From contig OZ316893.1 of assembly GCA_973895155.1 (NCBI GenBank), positions 12,338,001 to 12,402,000 on the forward strand: a stretch of 64,000 nt of DNA, in the 5' to 3' direction. Position numbers and translations under genes: made by a program. The notes beneath the pieces were generated by a model that worked only from the letters and a program-made list of their open reading frames with translations, made no database searches and had not been told where the DNA came from. Of the stretch, positions 11,679 to 21,290 are shown piece by piece. The stretch is from Marsupella aquatica (taxonomy: Eukaryota; Marchantiophyta). Numbering within the stretch: the stretch's first letter is position 1; the number at the start of each line of letters is the position of its first letter.

Positions 11679-14600
11679 AGTCGGGGGTATGCCCTGTGCA
11701 CGTCATCTAGGAGAGCAGATGATGTGTGGATTCTTGATTGTGCTTGCTCTTTTCATATTTGTTACATTCGTGAGTTTTTCAGTTCTTACTCTATTTCAAA
11801 CGGTTCAGTTCTGATGGGAAATGATCACTCCTGTCAAATTGAGGGAATTGGGTCTGTGAAGATTCAAATGTTTGATGGCGCTGTGCGCACAGTGTCCGGA
11901 GTCAGGTATGTACCTGGCATGCGTAAGAATCTGATTTCACTCGGTGTGTTGGATTCAAATGGTCATCAATGGAGCGTTATTGATGGTGAACTTCAAGTCA
12001 GGTCGGGAGAGACAGTGATTTTGAAGGGGAGTAGACAAAAGAATTTGTATGTGTTACAGGGCAATACTGTATGTGGAGAGGCCAATGTAACCAAGTCTCA
12101 CGAGGAGATGACTCAACTGTGGCATTCACGGCTAGGCCACATGAGTGAGAAGGGTTTGGCTATCTTACGGAAGAATGGACTCATTTCTGATTTGCAATCT
12201 TGTAAATTAGAGTTTTGTGAGCATTGCATTCTTGGAAAGCAGCATCGTCGTGCTTTTGGTGTTGGAACTCATCGTTCCAAAGCGGTTCTTGAGTACATAC
12301 ATAGTGACGTGTGGGGTCCATCCCCGACTCCCTCACACTCTGGAAAGTTGTACTATGTATCATTTATTGATGATTACTCAAGATTTGTGTGGATTTATTT
12401 CATGACGCATAAGTCTGATGTCTTGTCCATTTTTAAGAAGTGGAAGGCCCAGATGGAGAATCAGACTGGAAACACGATCAAGTGTTTGGATACAAGGGTG
12501 AAGAGTCTGAGGTCAGACAACGGCGGGGAGTACACTTCAATGGAATTTGAAGAGTACTGTTCAGAACAGGGGATAACTCGCCATCTCACCATAGTTTATA
12601 CTCCGCAGCAGAATGGTGTCGCTGAGAGGCTCAATCGAACACTGTTGGAGCGGTCACGGAGTATGTTGAGCCAATCAGGTTTACCACAAGAATTTTGGGC
12701 AGAAGCTATCAATACCGCAGCTTATTTGGTAAATCTTTCTCCTTCTAGTGCTATCAATTTCAAAATGCCGTTTGAGATGCGCTATAAGCGGCAAGCAGAC
12801 TATCATGGCTTGGTAGTTTTTGGAAGTGATGCATATGCTCTCACACCGAAGCAGAATAGGACCAAGTTGGATCCTACCTCCAAGAAATGTGTTTTTCTTG
12901 GGTACCAGAGTGGTGTGAAAGCCTATAGGCTATGGGATCCTATTGCCTGTAAGCTCGTTGTCAGTAGGGATGTTTCCTTCAATGAATCCAGATTATTGAA
13001 GGAGGGGGAGAATACTCAGGTCTCTCGTACTGACAAAGGAAAATCTCCTATCCCGGATCTCGTTGAGGGGGAGATTGGTTATGAGGTGCATGACCGGAGA
13101 GAAGGAGTTGCTCCAATTATGGAGCTGGTTCCTGTGCCAGAGGAACCAGAGGAGTTTGTTGATGCTGGTGAGCAGCAAGTGGATGTTGTTGAGCTTCAAA
13201 TTGTACCAGCACACGCAGATCAACCGAAGTCATCGGCTAGAAGAACATCTGGTCGCACTGTACGTGCTCCACCAAGGTATGGACAGTGGGTTGATTCATC
13301 TCAACTGCAAGAAAATGATTTTGCAACTGATGATGAGGGTGATGCGTTAATTTTGGAAGAAGGGGAACCTTCTTCATTTCATGAGGCAAGTGCTTCAAAG
13401 GAGAAGCAGAATTGGACTGCAGCAATGCAAACGGAGATGCAGTCACTAAAGGACAACAAAACTTGGGAGCTTGTTAAGCTGCCTAAGGGTCAGCAAGTGG
13501 TGGACAGCAAGTGGATTTACAAGCTGAAGGATAATTCCATAGGAGGTGGATCGAAGGTCTACAAGGCTAGGTTGGTAGCAAAGGGATTCACACAAGAGAA
13601 AGGTGTGGATTACAATGAGGTCTTCTCACCAGTTGCTAAGTACTCTACAATACGACTATTGTGTGTACTTGTTGTAATGTTTGGTCTGCTGCTAGATCAG
13701 ATGGATGTTGTCACAGCTTTCCTCTATGGCACATTGGAAGAGGTGATCTTCATGAGACAACCGCCAGGTTTTGTGAAGAGAGGACAGGAGGAATTGGTTT
13801 GCAGATTGCTGAAATCCTTGTATGGGTTGAAGCAGTCACCAAGACAGTGGAACAAGCGGTTTGACGATTGGATTCGGTCACAAGGTTTTCACAGAAGTGT
13901 ATTTGACCCTTGTGTGTATTTGAAATCAGTAAAGAATATTGTATTTGGGTTCATTGTTTTAGTACTTTATGTGGATGATATGCTAATTGCAGCCAAGGAT
14001 AGGTCTGAGATTGTTAAGCTCAAGGCACTGCTTAGTGCAGAGTTTAAGATGAAGGACTTAGGGCCAACTAAGAGGATTTTGGGTATGGAGATCACTAGGG
14101 ACTTGGAGGCTGGCAAGCTATGGTTGACGCAGAGCAGTTATGCGAGGAAGGTAATTGCAAGGTTCAACATGGGGAATAGCAAGCCAGTAAGTACCCCGTT
14201 GGCTCCACACTTCAAGTTATCATCAGCATTCTGTCCTACGGATGACATAGAGAAGGGGTTGATGTCAAAGGTTCCGTATGACAAGGCAGTGGGGAGTCTC
14301 ATGTATTTGATGACTTGCACTAGACCTGATCTTGCCATGGCTATGGGCAAGGTAAGCAGGTACATGTCAAATCCAGGGAAGGTACACTGGGAAGCAGTGA
14401 AGTGGATTATCAGGTACTTGAAGGGTACCGTGGATCATGGTCTTTTATTTGATGCGAATGCAAAGAATGCTAAATCATTGATTGGCTATGTTGATTCTGA
14501 CTATGGACAAGATTTGGACCGAAGGAGATCAACAACAGGATATGTGTTCATACTTGGCGGTGGATGCATAAGTTGGAGGTCTACTTTGCAGAAGTGTATT

Positions 14601-14951
14601 GCTCAGTCTACTACAGAAGCGGAGTATGTTGCAGCTGCGGAAGCAGCAAAGGAAGCGATTTGGTTGGATAGACTTATCACTGAAATGGGATTGCCACAGG
14701 GGAATGTGAAGCTCCATTGTGATAGTCAAAGTGCGCTCCACCTTGCTATGAACCAGGTGATGGACAGCAGAGTGAAGCACATTGATGTCAGGTACCATTT
14801 TATCAGGCAGGCTGTGTCTGATAATTTGTTTGAGCTAGTCAAGATTGATGGTAAACTCAACCCGGCTGACGCATTTACCAAAGTGATTCCTTTGGAGAGT
14901 TTCTCTAGACACCGTGACGTATTGCAGGTTTTGCAATTGCATCACAAGTAG
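11679..14951 (+). CDS. pol: Copia-1 pol polyprotein (PR-IN-RT-RNase H)
   Basis: Open for 1090 codons in the gag frame after the UGA at 11,676-11,678. The first ATG in this frame lies downstream of the protease site, so expression by UGA readthrough or a processed transcript is implied. The protease motif at 11,736 reads LDCACSFHIC, where copia elements normally have Asp-Ser/Thr-Gly. Integrase has an HHCC finger (about 12,120-12,240) and the DDE core (SDVWG, RSDNGGEY, VAERLNR). RT contains YVDD at 13,968-13,979. RNase H lies at about 14,485-14,700 with DSDYGQD and TTEAEY. Apart from the protease signature, catalytic residues are present. The frame ends shortly before the PPT. Confidence 0.93.
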   Translation, partial: SRGYALCTSSRRADDVWILDCACSFHICYIREFFSSYSISNGSVLMGNDHSCQIEGIGSVKIQMFDGAVRTVSGVRYVPGMRKNLISLGVLDSNGHQWSVIDGELQVRSGETVILKGSRQKNLYVLQGNTVCGEANVTKSHEEMTQLWHSRLGHMSEKGLAILRKNGLISDLQSCKLEFCEHCILGKQHRRAFGVGTHRSKAVLEYIHSDVWGPSPTPSHSGKLYYVSFIDDYSRFVWIYFMTHKSDVLSIFKKWKAQMENQTGNTIKCLDTRVKSLRSDNGGEYTSMEFEEYCSEQGITRHLTIVYTPQQNGVAERLNRTLLERSRSMLSQSGLPQEFWAEAINTAAYLVNLSPSSAINFKMPFEMRYKRQADYHGLVVFGSDAYALTPKQNRTKLDPTSKKCVFLGYQSGVKAYRLWDPIACKLVVSRDVSFNESRLLKEGENTQVSRTDKGKSPIPDLVEGEIGYEVHDRREGVAPIMELVPVPEEPEEFVDAGEQQVDVVELQIVPAHADQPKSSARRTSGRTVRAPPRYGQWVDSSQLQENDFATDDEGDALILEEGEPSSFHEASASKEKQNWTAAMQTEMQSLKDNKTWELVKLPKGQQVVDSKWIYKLKDNSIGGGSKVYKARLVAKGFTQEKGVDYNEVFSPVAKYSTIRLLCVLVVMFGLLLDQMDVVTAFLYGTLEEVIFMRQPPGFVKRGQEELVCRLLKSLYGLKQSPRQWNKRFDDWIRSQGFHRSVFDPCVYLKSVKNIVFGFIVLVLYVDDMLIAAKDRSEIVKLKALLSAEFKMKDLGPTKRILGMEITRDLEAGKLWLTQSSYARKVIARFNMGNSKPVSTPLAPHFKLSSAFCPTDDIEKGLMSKVPYDKAVGSLMYLMTCTRPDLAMAMGKVSRYMSNPGKVHWEAVKWIIRYLKGTVDHGLLFDANAKNAKSLIGYVDSDYGQDLDRRRSTTGYVFILGGGCISWRSTLQKCIAQSTTEAEYVAAAEAAKEAIWLDRLITEMGLPQGNVKLHCDSQSALHLAMNQVMDSRVKHIDVRYHFIRQAVSDNLFELVKIDGKLNPADAFTKVIPLESFSRHRDVLQVLQLHHK

Positions 14952-15130
14952 AGTTTTCTTAACATTCATTGTAATTACTGATATATGCTCTTCCTCATTC
15001 CTATGTATTAGGCTACGGCTTAGTTCTGGTTTGCTCTAGTTAGAGAGGGAAATCAGTTTGGTTTTTGTCCAGAACTTCCCGCTGAGGGATCATATACATT
15101 GGCAGTATTACTCTCCCCTAGACCAGAGTC

Positions 15131-15141
15131 AAGGGGAAGAT
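15131..15141 (+). other. Copia-1 polypurine tract
   Basis: AAGGGGAAGAT abuts the 3' LTR at 15,142, the position of the plus-strand primer. Confidence 0.85.
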
Positions 15142-15562
15142 TGTTGGGTATTTACTCTTACGTCTAGGTTAGGTATGACGTGGTTGGTACAACAACGTGG
15201 GTTGGTACAACTACGTGGTTAGGTACAACTACGTGATTAGGTATAACTATGTGGTTAGGTACAACTACGTGATTAGGTACAACTATGTGGTTAGGTACAA
15301 CTAAGTTGCACACTATATCATAAGAGGCATGTGTGCTTGGAGAGGTAGAACCAAGGCTCATTGTTATGGAGCCACTTGAGAGATAGGGAGAGCTTACACT
15401 GTGGAGACTCGGTATAGCTGACGGGCTTAGAGTTCAGTAAAGCTCTCTTGTGTGTTCCCGTGGACGTAGCCTCAAGGAGGTGAACCACGTATCTCTTGTG
15501 TCGACTATTGTGCGTTGGATGGTTCATGGGCTTGCCGTTGCGATCGTCGTCTATGCTCAACA
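15142..15562 (+). repeat. Copia-1 3' LTR
   Basis: 421 bp. By eye identical to the 5' LTR except for one base in the tandem-repeat block (ACAATTATG in the 5' copy, ACAACTATG here). Confidence 0.95.
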
Positions 15563-15789
15563 GAACTTAGGCTCATTGTTATGGAGCCACTTGAGAGATG
15601 AGCGGGGAGATGAAGAGAGCTTACACTGTGGTGACTTGGTATGGCCGACGGGCTTAGAGTTCAGTAAAGCTCTCTTGTGTGTCCCCGTGGACGTAGCCTC
15701 GAGGAGTTGAACCACGCATCTCTTGTGTCGACTACTTGCGCGTTGGATGTGTCATGTGCTTACCGTTACGAGGTCGTCTATGCTCAACA
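15563..15789. repeat. Old solo LTR, right part
   Basis: Begins with the Copia-1 target duplication GAACT, then runs in parallel with the 3' two thirds of the family LTR and ends TGCTCAACA. It is directly followed by CCCAT (15,790-15,794), matching CCCAT at 8931-8935. It is the distal half of the LTR that starts at 8936. Confidence 0.85.
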
Positions 15790-15794
15790 CCCAT

Positions 15795-15910
15795 GATTTC
15801 TTTGCCTAGCTTATATTCACTTTCCTTGCATTGCCTACACTTTTTTGCCTTGCTTCAACATCTTTACCTTGCACCCATACCTTCTGTGCAATGCATGCAC
15901 ATCGGGCTAG
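15795..15910 (+). repeat. Short ACATCTTT-type array with Helitron-like 3' end
   Basis: A TTGCCT/CAACATCTTTACCTTGC stretch is followed by a stem TGTGCA/TGCACA (15,885-15,901), a short spacer and CTAG at 15,907-15,910 before T. The arrangement matches the end near 1058 and suggests a fragment of the same Helitron-like family. Confidence 0.45.
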
Positions 15911-17990
15911 TACATCATAATATACCGACAAATATGGAACTGTTGTTGTACCTCTATCATTAGTAAATTCTGTGGATGTGACTTATCATTGAGCTGGATG
16001 TTTAAAAATAGGACCTAAAATTTATTAGGGCATGATGCATTTATACATCACATACCAGATCACGTTTGACTCTTTCACCAGGGCTTTCACCCAAGCCTAA
16101 ACAATTCAGCACCAAAGACAATCTTGAGGCTCATTATGAGCCTCCCATACATAGCTGCCCATCTCTCCAAGTTTTTCTATAGTGTAATTAGGTGATGAAT
16201 GAATAAACCCGTTTCTATGGGATGAAATTCAAAAAGAGAATTGCACTCTGGCAGGTTTGATTTCAAACTGGAGACCTGCCTTGCCCCGATGAGCTTCTCT
16301 ACCACTCAGCCTGGGGCTGGCTGATGATCACACTGCCAGTACCTTGGGCCCAGGAAGTCCCTTTTAAAAATATGGGCCTCATGAGGGCTTGTTTGGGGTT
16401 GTGGTAACTGCACATCAAATAGCAGCAGTCAACTATGTAGAAAGAACAACACTTGGAGAGCATCTCCAACCCAAATGAGTTTTGTTGCCATAAGTTGACC
16501 AAACCCAATAAAGAAAATGCAAAAAACAAGGTCCAACCCACTCACTAGAATACTATCAGGTTTTCAGGAACAGGGATTTTGGGGTTATTTGATCTCTATA
16601 TGGAAGAGATTATACACTAGTTAATGTTTACTCGGTTTGTTGCAGTGTTTTCAAAATTTCAATATATGGCTGTCAAATGTTGATACCTGTTGTTTAGGGA
16701 AATCACCCCATCAGGGTTGGAGCTGCTTTTTAGTTAAATCACCATTGTCCACCAAGTTTGGGGAGGAGAAAATGGAGCACTTCTTTACTGTTTTGAGCAC
16801 AGATTTTGTGGGGGACAGTGGCACTTTAAGCATGATAGATATGTACAATGAACTAAAAAAGGGTGTTGTCAGACTCGGTATTTAATATATCTAGTAAGCA
16901 AAACCCGGATTGCTTGGAGATGCCCTTAGTGATATAAAAGAATAGTCAGGTTTATTGTGGTGTGAAAAATGCGGACAACCTTTGGACACTTGCCATGCTT
17001 TTGCTTTTTGATGTGCAATTGCACCCAGGAGTTGTTTCCCTCTTTCCAGGGCCCATGAGCATAGCATAATGACGCTCAGTGCACAGGGTTACTAGGTTGT
17101 AATCCTGTGACCAAAATGTGAAGAAAAAAAAGCTGAGGGGAGGTAGCCAGAAAACTTTTCTAAGAATTCTGGGAGCAGCTCTTTTAACCCCAACCCAGAC
17201 AGTAAGTATGGTATGTAAATTCAGTGGACTAGAGCCCAGCCAAGAATGTCATTATAGTAAGTAATGAACCCAGACTGTCACTATCTTGCTTCTAAAATGC
17301 CAATTACAAGCTAGAGTTGGGGTCTAAGCTTCTAGAGTGAAGCTTCTAGCCTGTAACTCCATGGCTTATCATGTGGATGTGAAAAACTCATGACATGATG
17401 TCTGTCAAATGATAGCATGTATGTATGCTTTTCGTTATGATTTCTATTTACATTAAAAAATGATTACATGCATGATAATTTTTTCTATCAATTTCATTAA
17501 CATTCATAAAATGTGAATAAATAATATATTTTGGTTCCATTTTTATTTTACTGTTTCAAAAACAAGTAATAGGAGCTAGTAGTATGGAAATTCAGTGGAC
17601 TAGAACACAGCCCAGAATGTCATTATAGTAAGTAATTTTCAGTACGGAAAAACATTAACTATCATGAGGTTCCATAAATGATGTAAATAAGAGGGACCTC
17701 CAAAAATGGTTACACTCCCGGATAAACCTTACCTTGTTGCTTACGGAATTTTATTCTTTGCTTGGACTTCCTCAACCACTTCGAAGACCCTCAGAGAAGA
17801 CGTCAGCAGTGAGCACACAACTGTTGTAAGCGAACCTTCCCTGGCTCTGGAAACCCAGCTCGAAGGCCCCCACGACCTCATCTGTAAGTGGGGTCCTTCC
17901 CAATCAGATACCCAATTCATCACTGCACACTGCTCACATGTGAAGCAGTCAAGGAGGACCCATAGTCCCTGAATTGTGCATTCACCGGGT
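15911..17990. other. Intergenic region upstream of the Dabb gene
   Basis: No gene recognised. It contains the MITE-like element at 16,458-16,925. A direct repeat of about 50 bp, of the type AAATTCAGTGGACTAGA then GAATGTCATTATAGTAAG, occurs at about 17,217-17,264 and 17,587-17,634, some 370 bp apart. Short open frames (for example 17,706-17,972) have no recognisable domain. Confidence 0.5.
16458..16925. mobile_element. Possible MITE (degenerate)
   Basis: GAGCATCTCCAA at the left end and TTGGAGATGCCC at the right end are imperfect inverted repeats of the common plant GAGCATCTCCA type. No clear target duplication was found, so the boundaries are tentative. Confidence 0.35.
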
Positions 17991-17991
17991 T

Positions 17992-18114
17992 CTATATACA
18001 AAGGAGGGGAAGGACATAATTGTTGTGGGGAATTGGCAGCTCAGACGCATCAGAGCGAAGAAGAGAGCAAAGCTAGATTGCAAATTCACTCCAGCGAAGT
18101 ACAGAGTCCCCACG

Positions 18115-18163
<49 letters not shown>
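17992..18163 (+). promoter_or_regulatory. Putative promoter and 5' UTR of the Dabb gene with a (GA)n tract
   Basis: A TATATA box-like motif (about 17,993-17,999) lies about 170 bp before the ATG. The 5' UTR ends in an uninterrupted GA microsatellite (about 18,119-18,163) that runs directly into the start codon. GA tracts in plant 5' UTRs can bind GAGA/BBR-BPC factors; that role here is inference. Confidence 0.5.
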
Positions 18164-18168
<5 letters not shown>

Positions 18169-19893
18169 GAGTAGTGGTCCGGTTCGCCATACAGTGGTAC
18201 TCAAGCTGATCAACAAGGAAGATACAAAGAAAGTCGCTGACAGCCTGAAGGCAATGGCGAACGGACTTCCTGGCGTGAAGTGGACGAGCTTCAACGTCGT
18301 CACCGATCTCGGTCTGCTTACCGTCCCGGGCTCTCCGTCTCTCTGTGTCGTTGTGGGATTTGTTTATGCGCCAGTTCATGATCAATTGTATAAAGTCCCT
18401 GTTGCTTGGCGTTGTTTGCTACCCCATTGTTTGCTACATGGTTAGCTTAATCTGGTTGTTGTCTTTGTCGGGCTCGTCAACTTTCTGTCTCTTCGCGGGT
18501 TTTGCTTATGGTGCGCTTCATACCAATTAAATAAGTCCCTGTCCATTTGCAGTTGTTGCTACCTCATCTGTTGCTCAATAGTTAGCTTGGTCTGATTGAT
18601 GCCTTTCTCGTCGAGGCTGCTTCTTACTTTCATGTTCTGAAAGGCAGAAGCCACTGCACTTTGCATTCTCAGTGTGCTTTTGGTTCAGAGGAGGTGATCG
18701 AGAATCGCTGCAGTGGGTTGCTTGTAAGGAGCACTTCCTAGTTTGTCTGATCGTTGTCCGTGCTATGTAATTGATACAAATGGTCCATCTCTAGTTGATG
18801 AGGTCGCTTAGGACTTTGGATTGACACAAGCTAGTGTTTATTTTTTTCTCTTTGCTCTCTCTTTGGACCATTTCGTTGTTGACTCCGGTGCTGACACCAT
18901 TGCCAGAAATCCAGTTTGGAGTAAATACTTTCTTTACAACATTTCTTTGTTGACTCCAGTGCTGACACCATTGCCGCAAAACCAGCTTAGAGTTGAATGA
19001 CTCTCTCGTCGAAGTAGTAATTTGTTTGAAACTGCCGGTACTAGTTGAATAATTTAACAAATGAATAAATTTAATGTGAACGTCACAATATGAAGCCAAA
19101 ACCAGCATCCTACCATAGAGGACAGAGTCAGCATTTCATTGCTTTTACATTTTGCGATTGTTTGCCAACTTACAACAAGAAGAAGAATTTCTACGGGGGG
19201 AAAGAAAGAAAAATCAACATTGAGGTGCAATTCCTCGATGGTCATCCTCTCAGAAAGCCTGGTAGTCTGGTAGTGTCGTTGGTTAGAAATTCTGTGGGAC
19301 TTTCTTCGAATTACAAGCATTACTTATCTCTTGTCCAATAGATAGGCCTTTAACTCTGAGGTCAATTTTTGGTCCTCTTGCTCTGGCCACTGAGGACACA
19401 GTTTCGTTATCATTTGAATCCGATGGTTGATGTCTGATGCCCTCTTGGTTAGGAAGGGTGGGCAATCAACGCCTGCCCGCTTAGAACAGACCGTAAAATT
19501 TTCTTCACAATACTACCGTGGACTTATCAATATCTTCCAGTCGAAAATTATATAGACTAGTTGGATACATGATCTCAATGAAGTATTAGAAGTCCCTTAC
19601 ATCTGTTGATTACTGCTCATGGACGGTTATGCGTCACATAACCCAAATTATGGAATTCAGAATAACCCAAATTATGGAATTCAGAAGCGATGGTTGTGTA
19701 TAACTCGTAGTGATTGCATGAGGCAGGATTGGTTGAGACGAATGCGGATGTGTCTGTGATTGCCGACTTTCCAGACAAGGAGAACTTTGTGGCATACGCT
19801 CAGCACCCAACGCACTTGGGCATAGTTAACAGCATCAAACCTCAAGTAGCTAATCGCCTTGCCATTCAGTATGATCCTCCGCAAAAATTGTAA
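18164..19893 (+). CDS. Dabb (stress-responsive A/B barrel) protein, exon 1 plus last exon A
   Basis: Exon 1 is 18,164-18,311 (49 codons plus one base, starting MASSGPVRHTVVLKLI) with donor GTCTGC. Last exon A is 19,727-19,893 after a GCAG acceptor. It encodes GLVETNADVSVIADFPDKEN and continues to the stop, giving a 104-residue protein. The VRHTVVLKL start, the VVTDLGLVETNADVSVIADF strand and the AYAQHPTH segment fit the dimeric alpha/beta barrel (Dabb) family, small ferredoxin-like-fold proteins usually of 100-110 residues. Some relatives are stress-induced and some act as cyclases; no substrate can be inferred here. The intron is about 1.4 kb. A second, equally long last exon lies 1351 bp downstream. 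Confidence 0.8.
18870..18990. repeat. Short tandem duplication in the Dabb intron
   Basis: TTGTTGACTCC(G/A)GTGCTGACACCATTGCC occurs twice (about 18,876 and 18,950), with a third-party spacer CAG(T/C)TT(G/A)GAGT after each. It is a ~73-bp tandem duplication with no coding role. Confidence 0.6.
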
Positions 19894-21290
19894 TTCACTC
19901 TTTGTACCGGCCCCAAAATATAGCAATTTTGTGGGTTCACTTCGGATGAAGTGTAACTCTCTACGAGAAGATGGTTTGCAGTTCGTGAAAAAGAAAGATA
20001 TGTCCTGAACGGTTTTGATTGAGGAAACAGGAGGCACTTATGTACGGTTCGGTATCATTCGTTGTACCAGATCTAGATATTAAGATTTTGACGTTATGTG
20101 TTGTCCCAGCCCCAAATAGTGAATTTTTGACGATAACTCTAGAGCTCAATATGCTCCATGGCGGGCTGTTCTGAGTAAGATATGTGATACGTTATTTTTG
20201 GGGGAGTAAATGGTGATTATCTACAGCTGGATTCAACGTGTCCCATTTCTTCCTTTCTTTCTGTTTCTTAATGATGAGCTAAGGACTTCAAGAAGAGTAT
20301 GAGATAATCGGGTCTGAGTTGTCAGTGTCTCCTATGTTCCCTTGATCCGCAGCTCTTTCCCGTTTTCCGTGGGGCTCATTCAATGGGTGCGCTTTAGTCT
20401 CAGTACTTCATATGTAGGCCTTGTTTTCTGAAATGAATCTTATTAGAACACAATCAGATATCGGCTTGTCTCACTCCTTTCCAAAATATGAAGCCAAATT
20501 CATTAAAGAAAAGGACAACGGGCGTATGAACGCAATGTCAGTTGCAGTGCGTTTTTCCAAATTATTGCTAGAGCAAGAGCAAGGGGTCCGCCTATCTGAG
20601 GTCACTCTCGGCGATTCAAATAGTCTGGCTAGGTCAATTTAGGAAATTTTTGGGGTATTCTAGTTCATACTCTACTAAAACAAATGGGGCTTTCAATTCT
20701 CAGAAGTTTCTTCCACGCTTCGCTCCATCAACCCAGGACACAGTTTCTGGCCAAAAATCCTGTCCTCGGGGCTACCACAGGTTGTCCGAAGTCTGATATC
20801 ACCTTTTGGACTTCTTGGCTATGAAGGTGGAGGGATTAATGCCTGGTAGCTAAGGACGATGTTAAATCTTGCTTCATAATCTCTTTGTGGACTTCCCCTT
20901 GAAGTAAAACTGGTGAATTGACTATCGATATCCTTCAGGAGGGAAGTAGACACAAACATCTCGAAGTAGATCTACTAGTGCTCGTGGATGCAGAAGCCTG
21001 AAAACCAACTTTTCATTGAATTCTTGTTTCAGAGTCAGTTGTTCTTGTATCTAACTCGAAGTCCCTACTTATGGCAGGATTGGTTGAGACGAATGCGGAT
21101 GTGTCTTTGATCATCGACTTCCCCGACAAGGAGAATTATTTAGCATACTCTACGCATCCACAGCATCTGAACATAATCAAAAGCAATATACCTTTTGTGG
21201 CTAATCGCCTTGGTATCCAGTTGGATGCCTCAGCAAAATTGTAATTTGTTCGTTGTACCAGCCCCAAATATAATAATAAGATTGAGGATA
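19370..21290. repeat. ~1.35-kb tandem duplication around the Dabb last exon
   Basis: Not only the exon but flanking sequence is shared. GGACACAGTTTC occurs upstream of both, and CGTTGTACCAGCCCCAAATA-type sequence follows both stops. The offset is 1351 bp. Intronic and UTR parts are much more diverged than the exons, which suggests selection on the coding part. Confidence 0.6.
21078..21244 (+). CDS. Dabb protein, alternative last exon B
   Basis: Exactly the same length (167 nt), phase and acceptor (GGCAG then GATTGGTTGAG) as last exon A. It encodes GLVETNADVSLIIDFPDKEN, then YLAYSTHPQHLN and a C-terminus ending in DASAKL before TAA. The frame is open and changes are mostly conservative, so it appears functional. 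Spliced to exon 1 it would also give a 104-residue Dabb protein. The two exons are therefore candidates for mutually exclusive terminal exons with separate 3' ends. The alternative is a tandem partial gene duplication in which copy B lacks its own first exon; no second exon 1 is seen between 19,894 and 21,077. Confidence 0.75.

Larger units (their letters stand above)
9066..15562 (+). mobile_element. Copia-1, young nearly intact Ty1/copia retrotransposon
   Basis: 6.5-kb element with two 421-bp LTRs (TGTTGGG...CTCAACA) that differ at a single base by eye (C/T in the tandem-repeat block). A 5-bp target duplication GAACT lies at 9061-9065 and 15,563-15,567. It has a tRNA-iMet-type primer binding site and a purine-rich PPT. 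Gag and pol are each open and lie in the same frame, separated by one UGA. Domain order is PR-IN-RT-RNaseH, which defines Ty1/copia. It inserted into a solo LTR of its own family. The single LTR mismatch implies a very recent insertion. Confidence 0.95.

Noticed and set aside
16458-16925. Second GAGCATCTCCA-type MITE as a confident call
   Set aside because: The inverted ends are imperfect and no target duplication matches, so it was kept only as a low-confidence feature.
18073-18385. Ser/Leu- or Arg/Glu-repeat ORFs around the GA tract
   Set aside because: Produced by the microsatellite.
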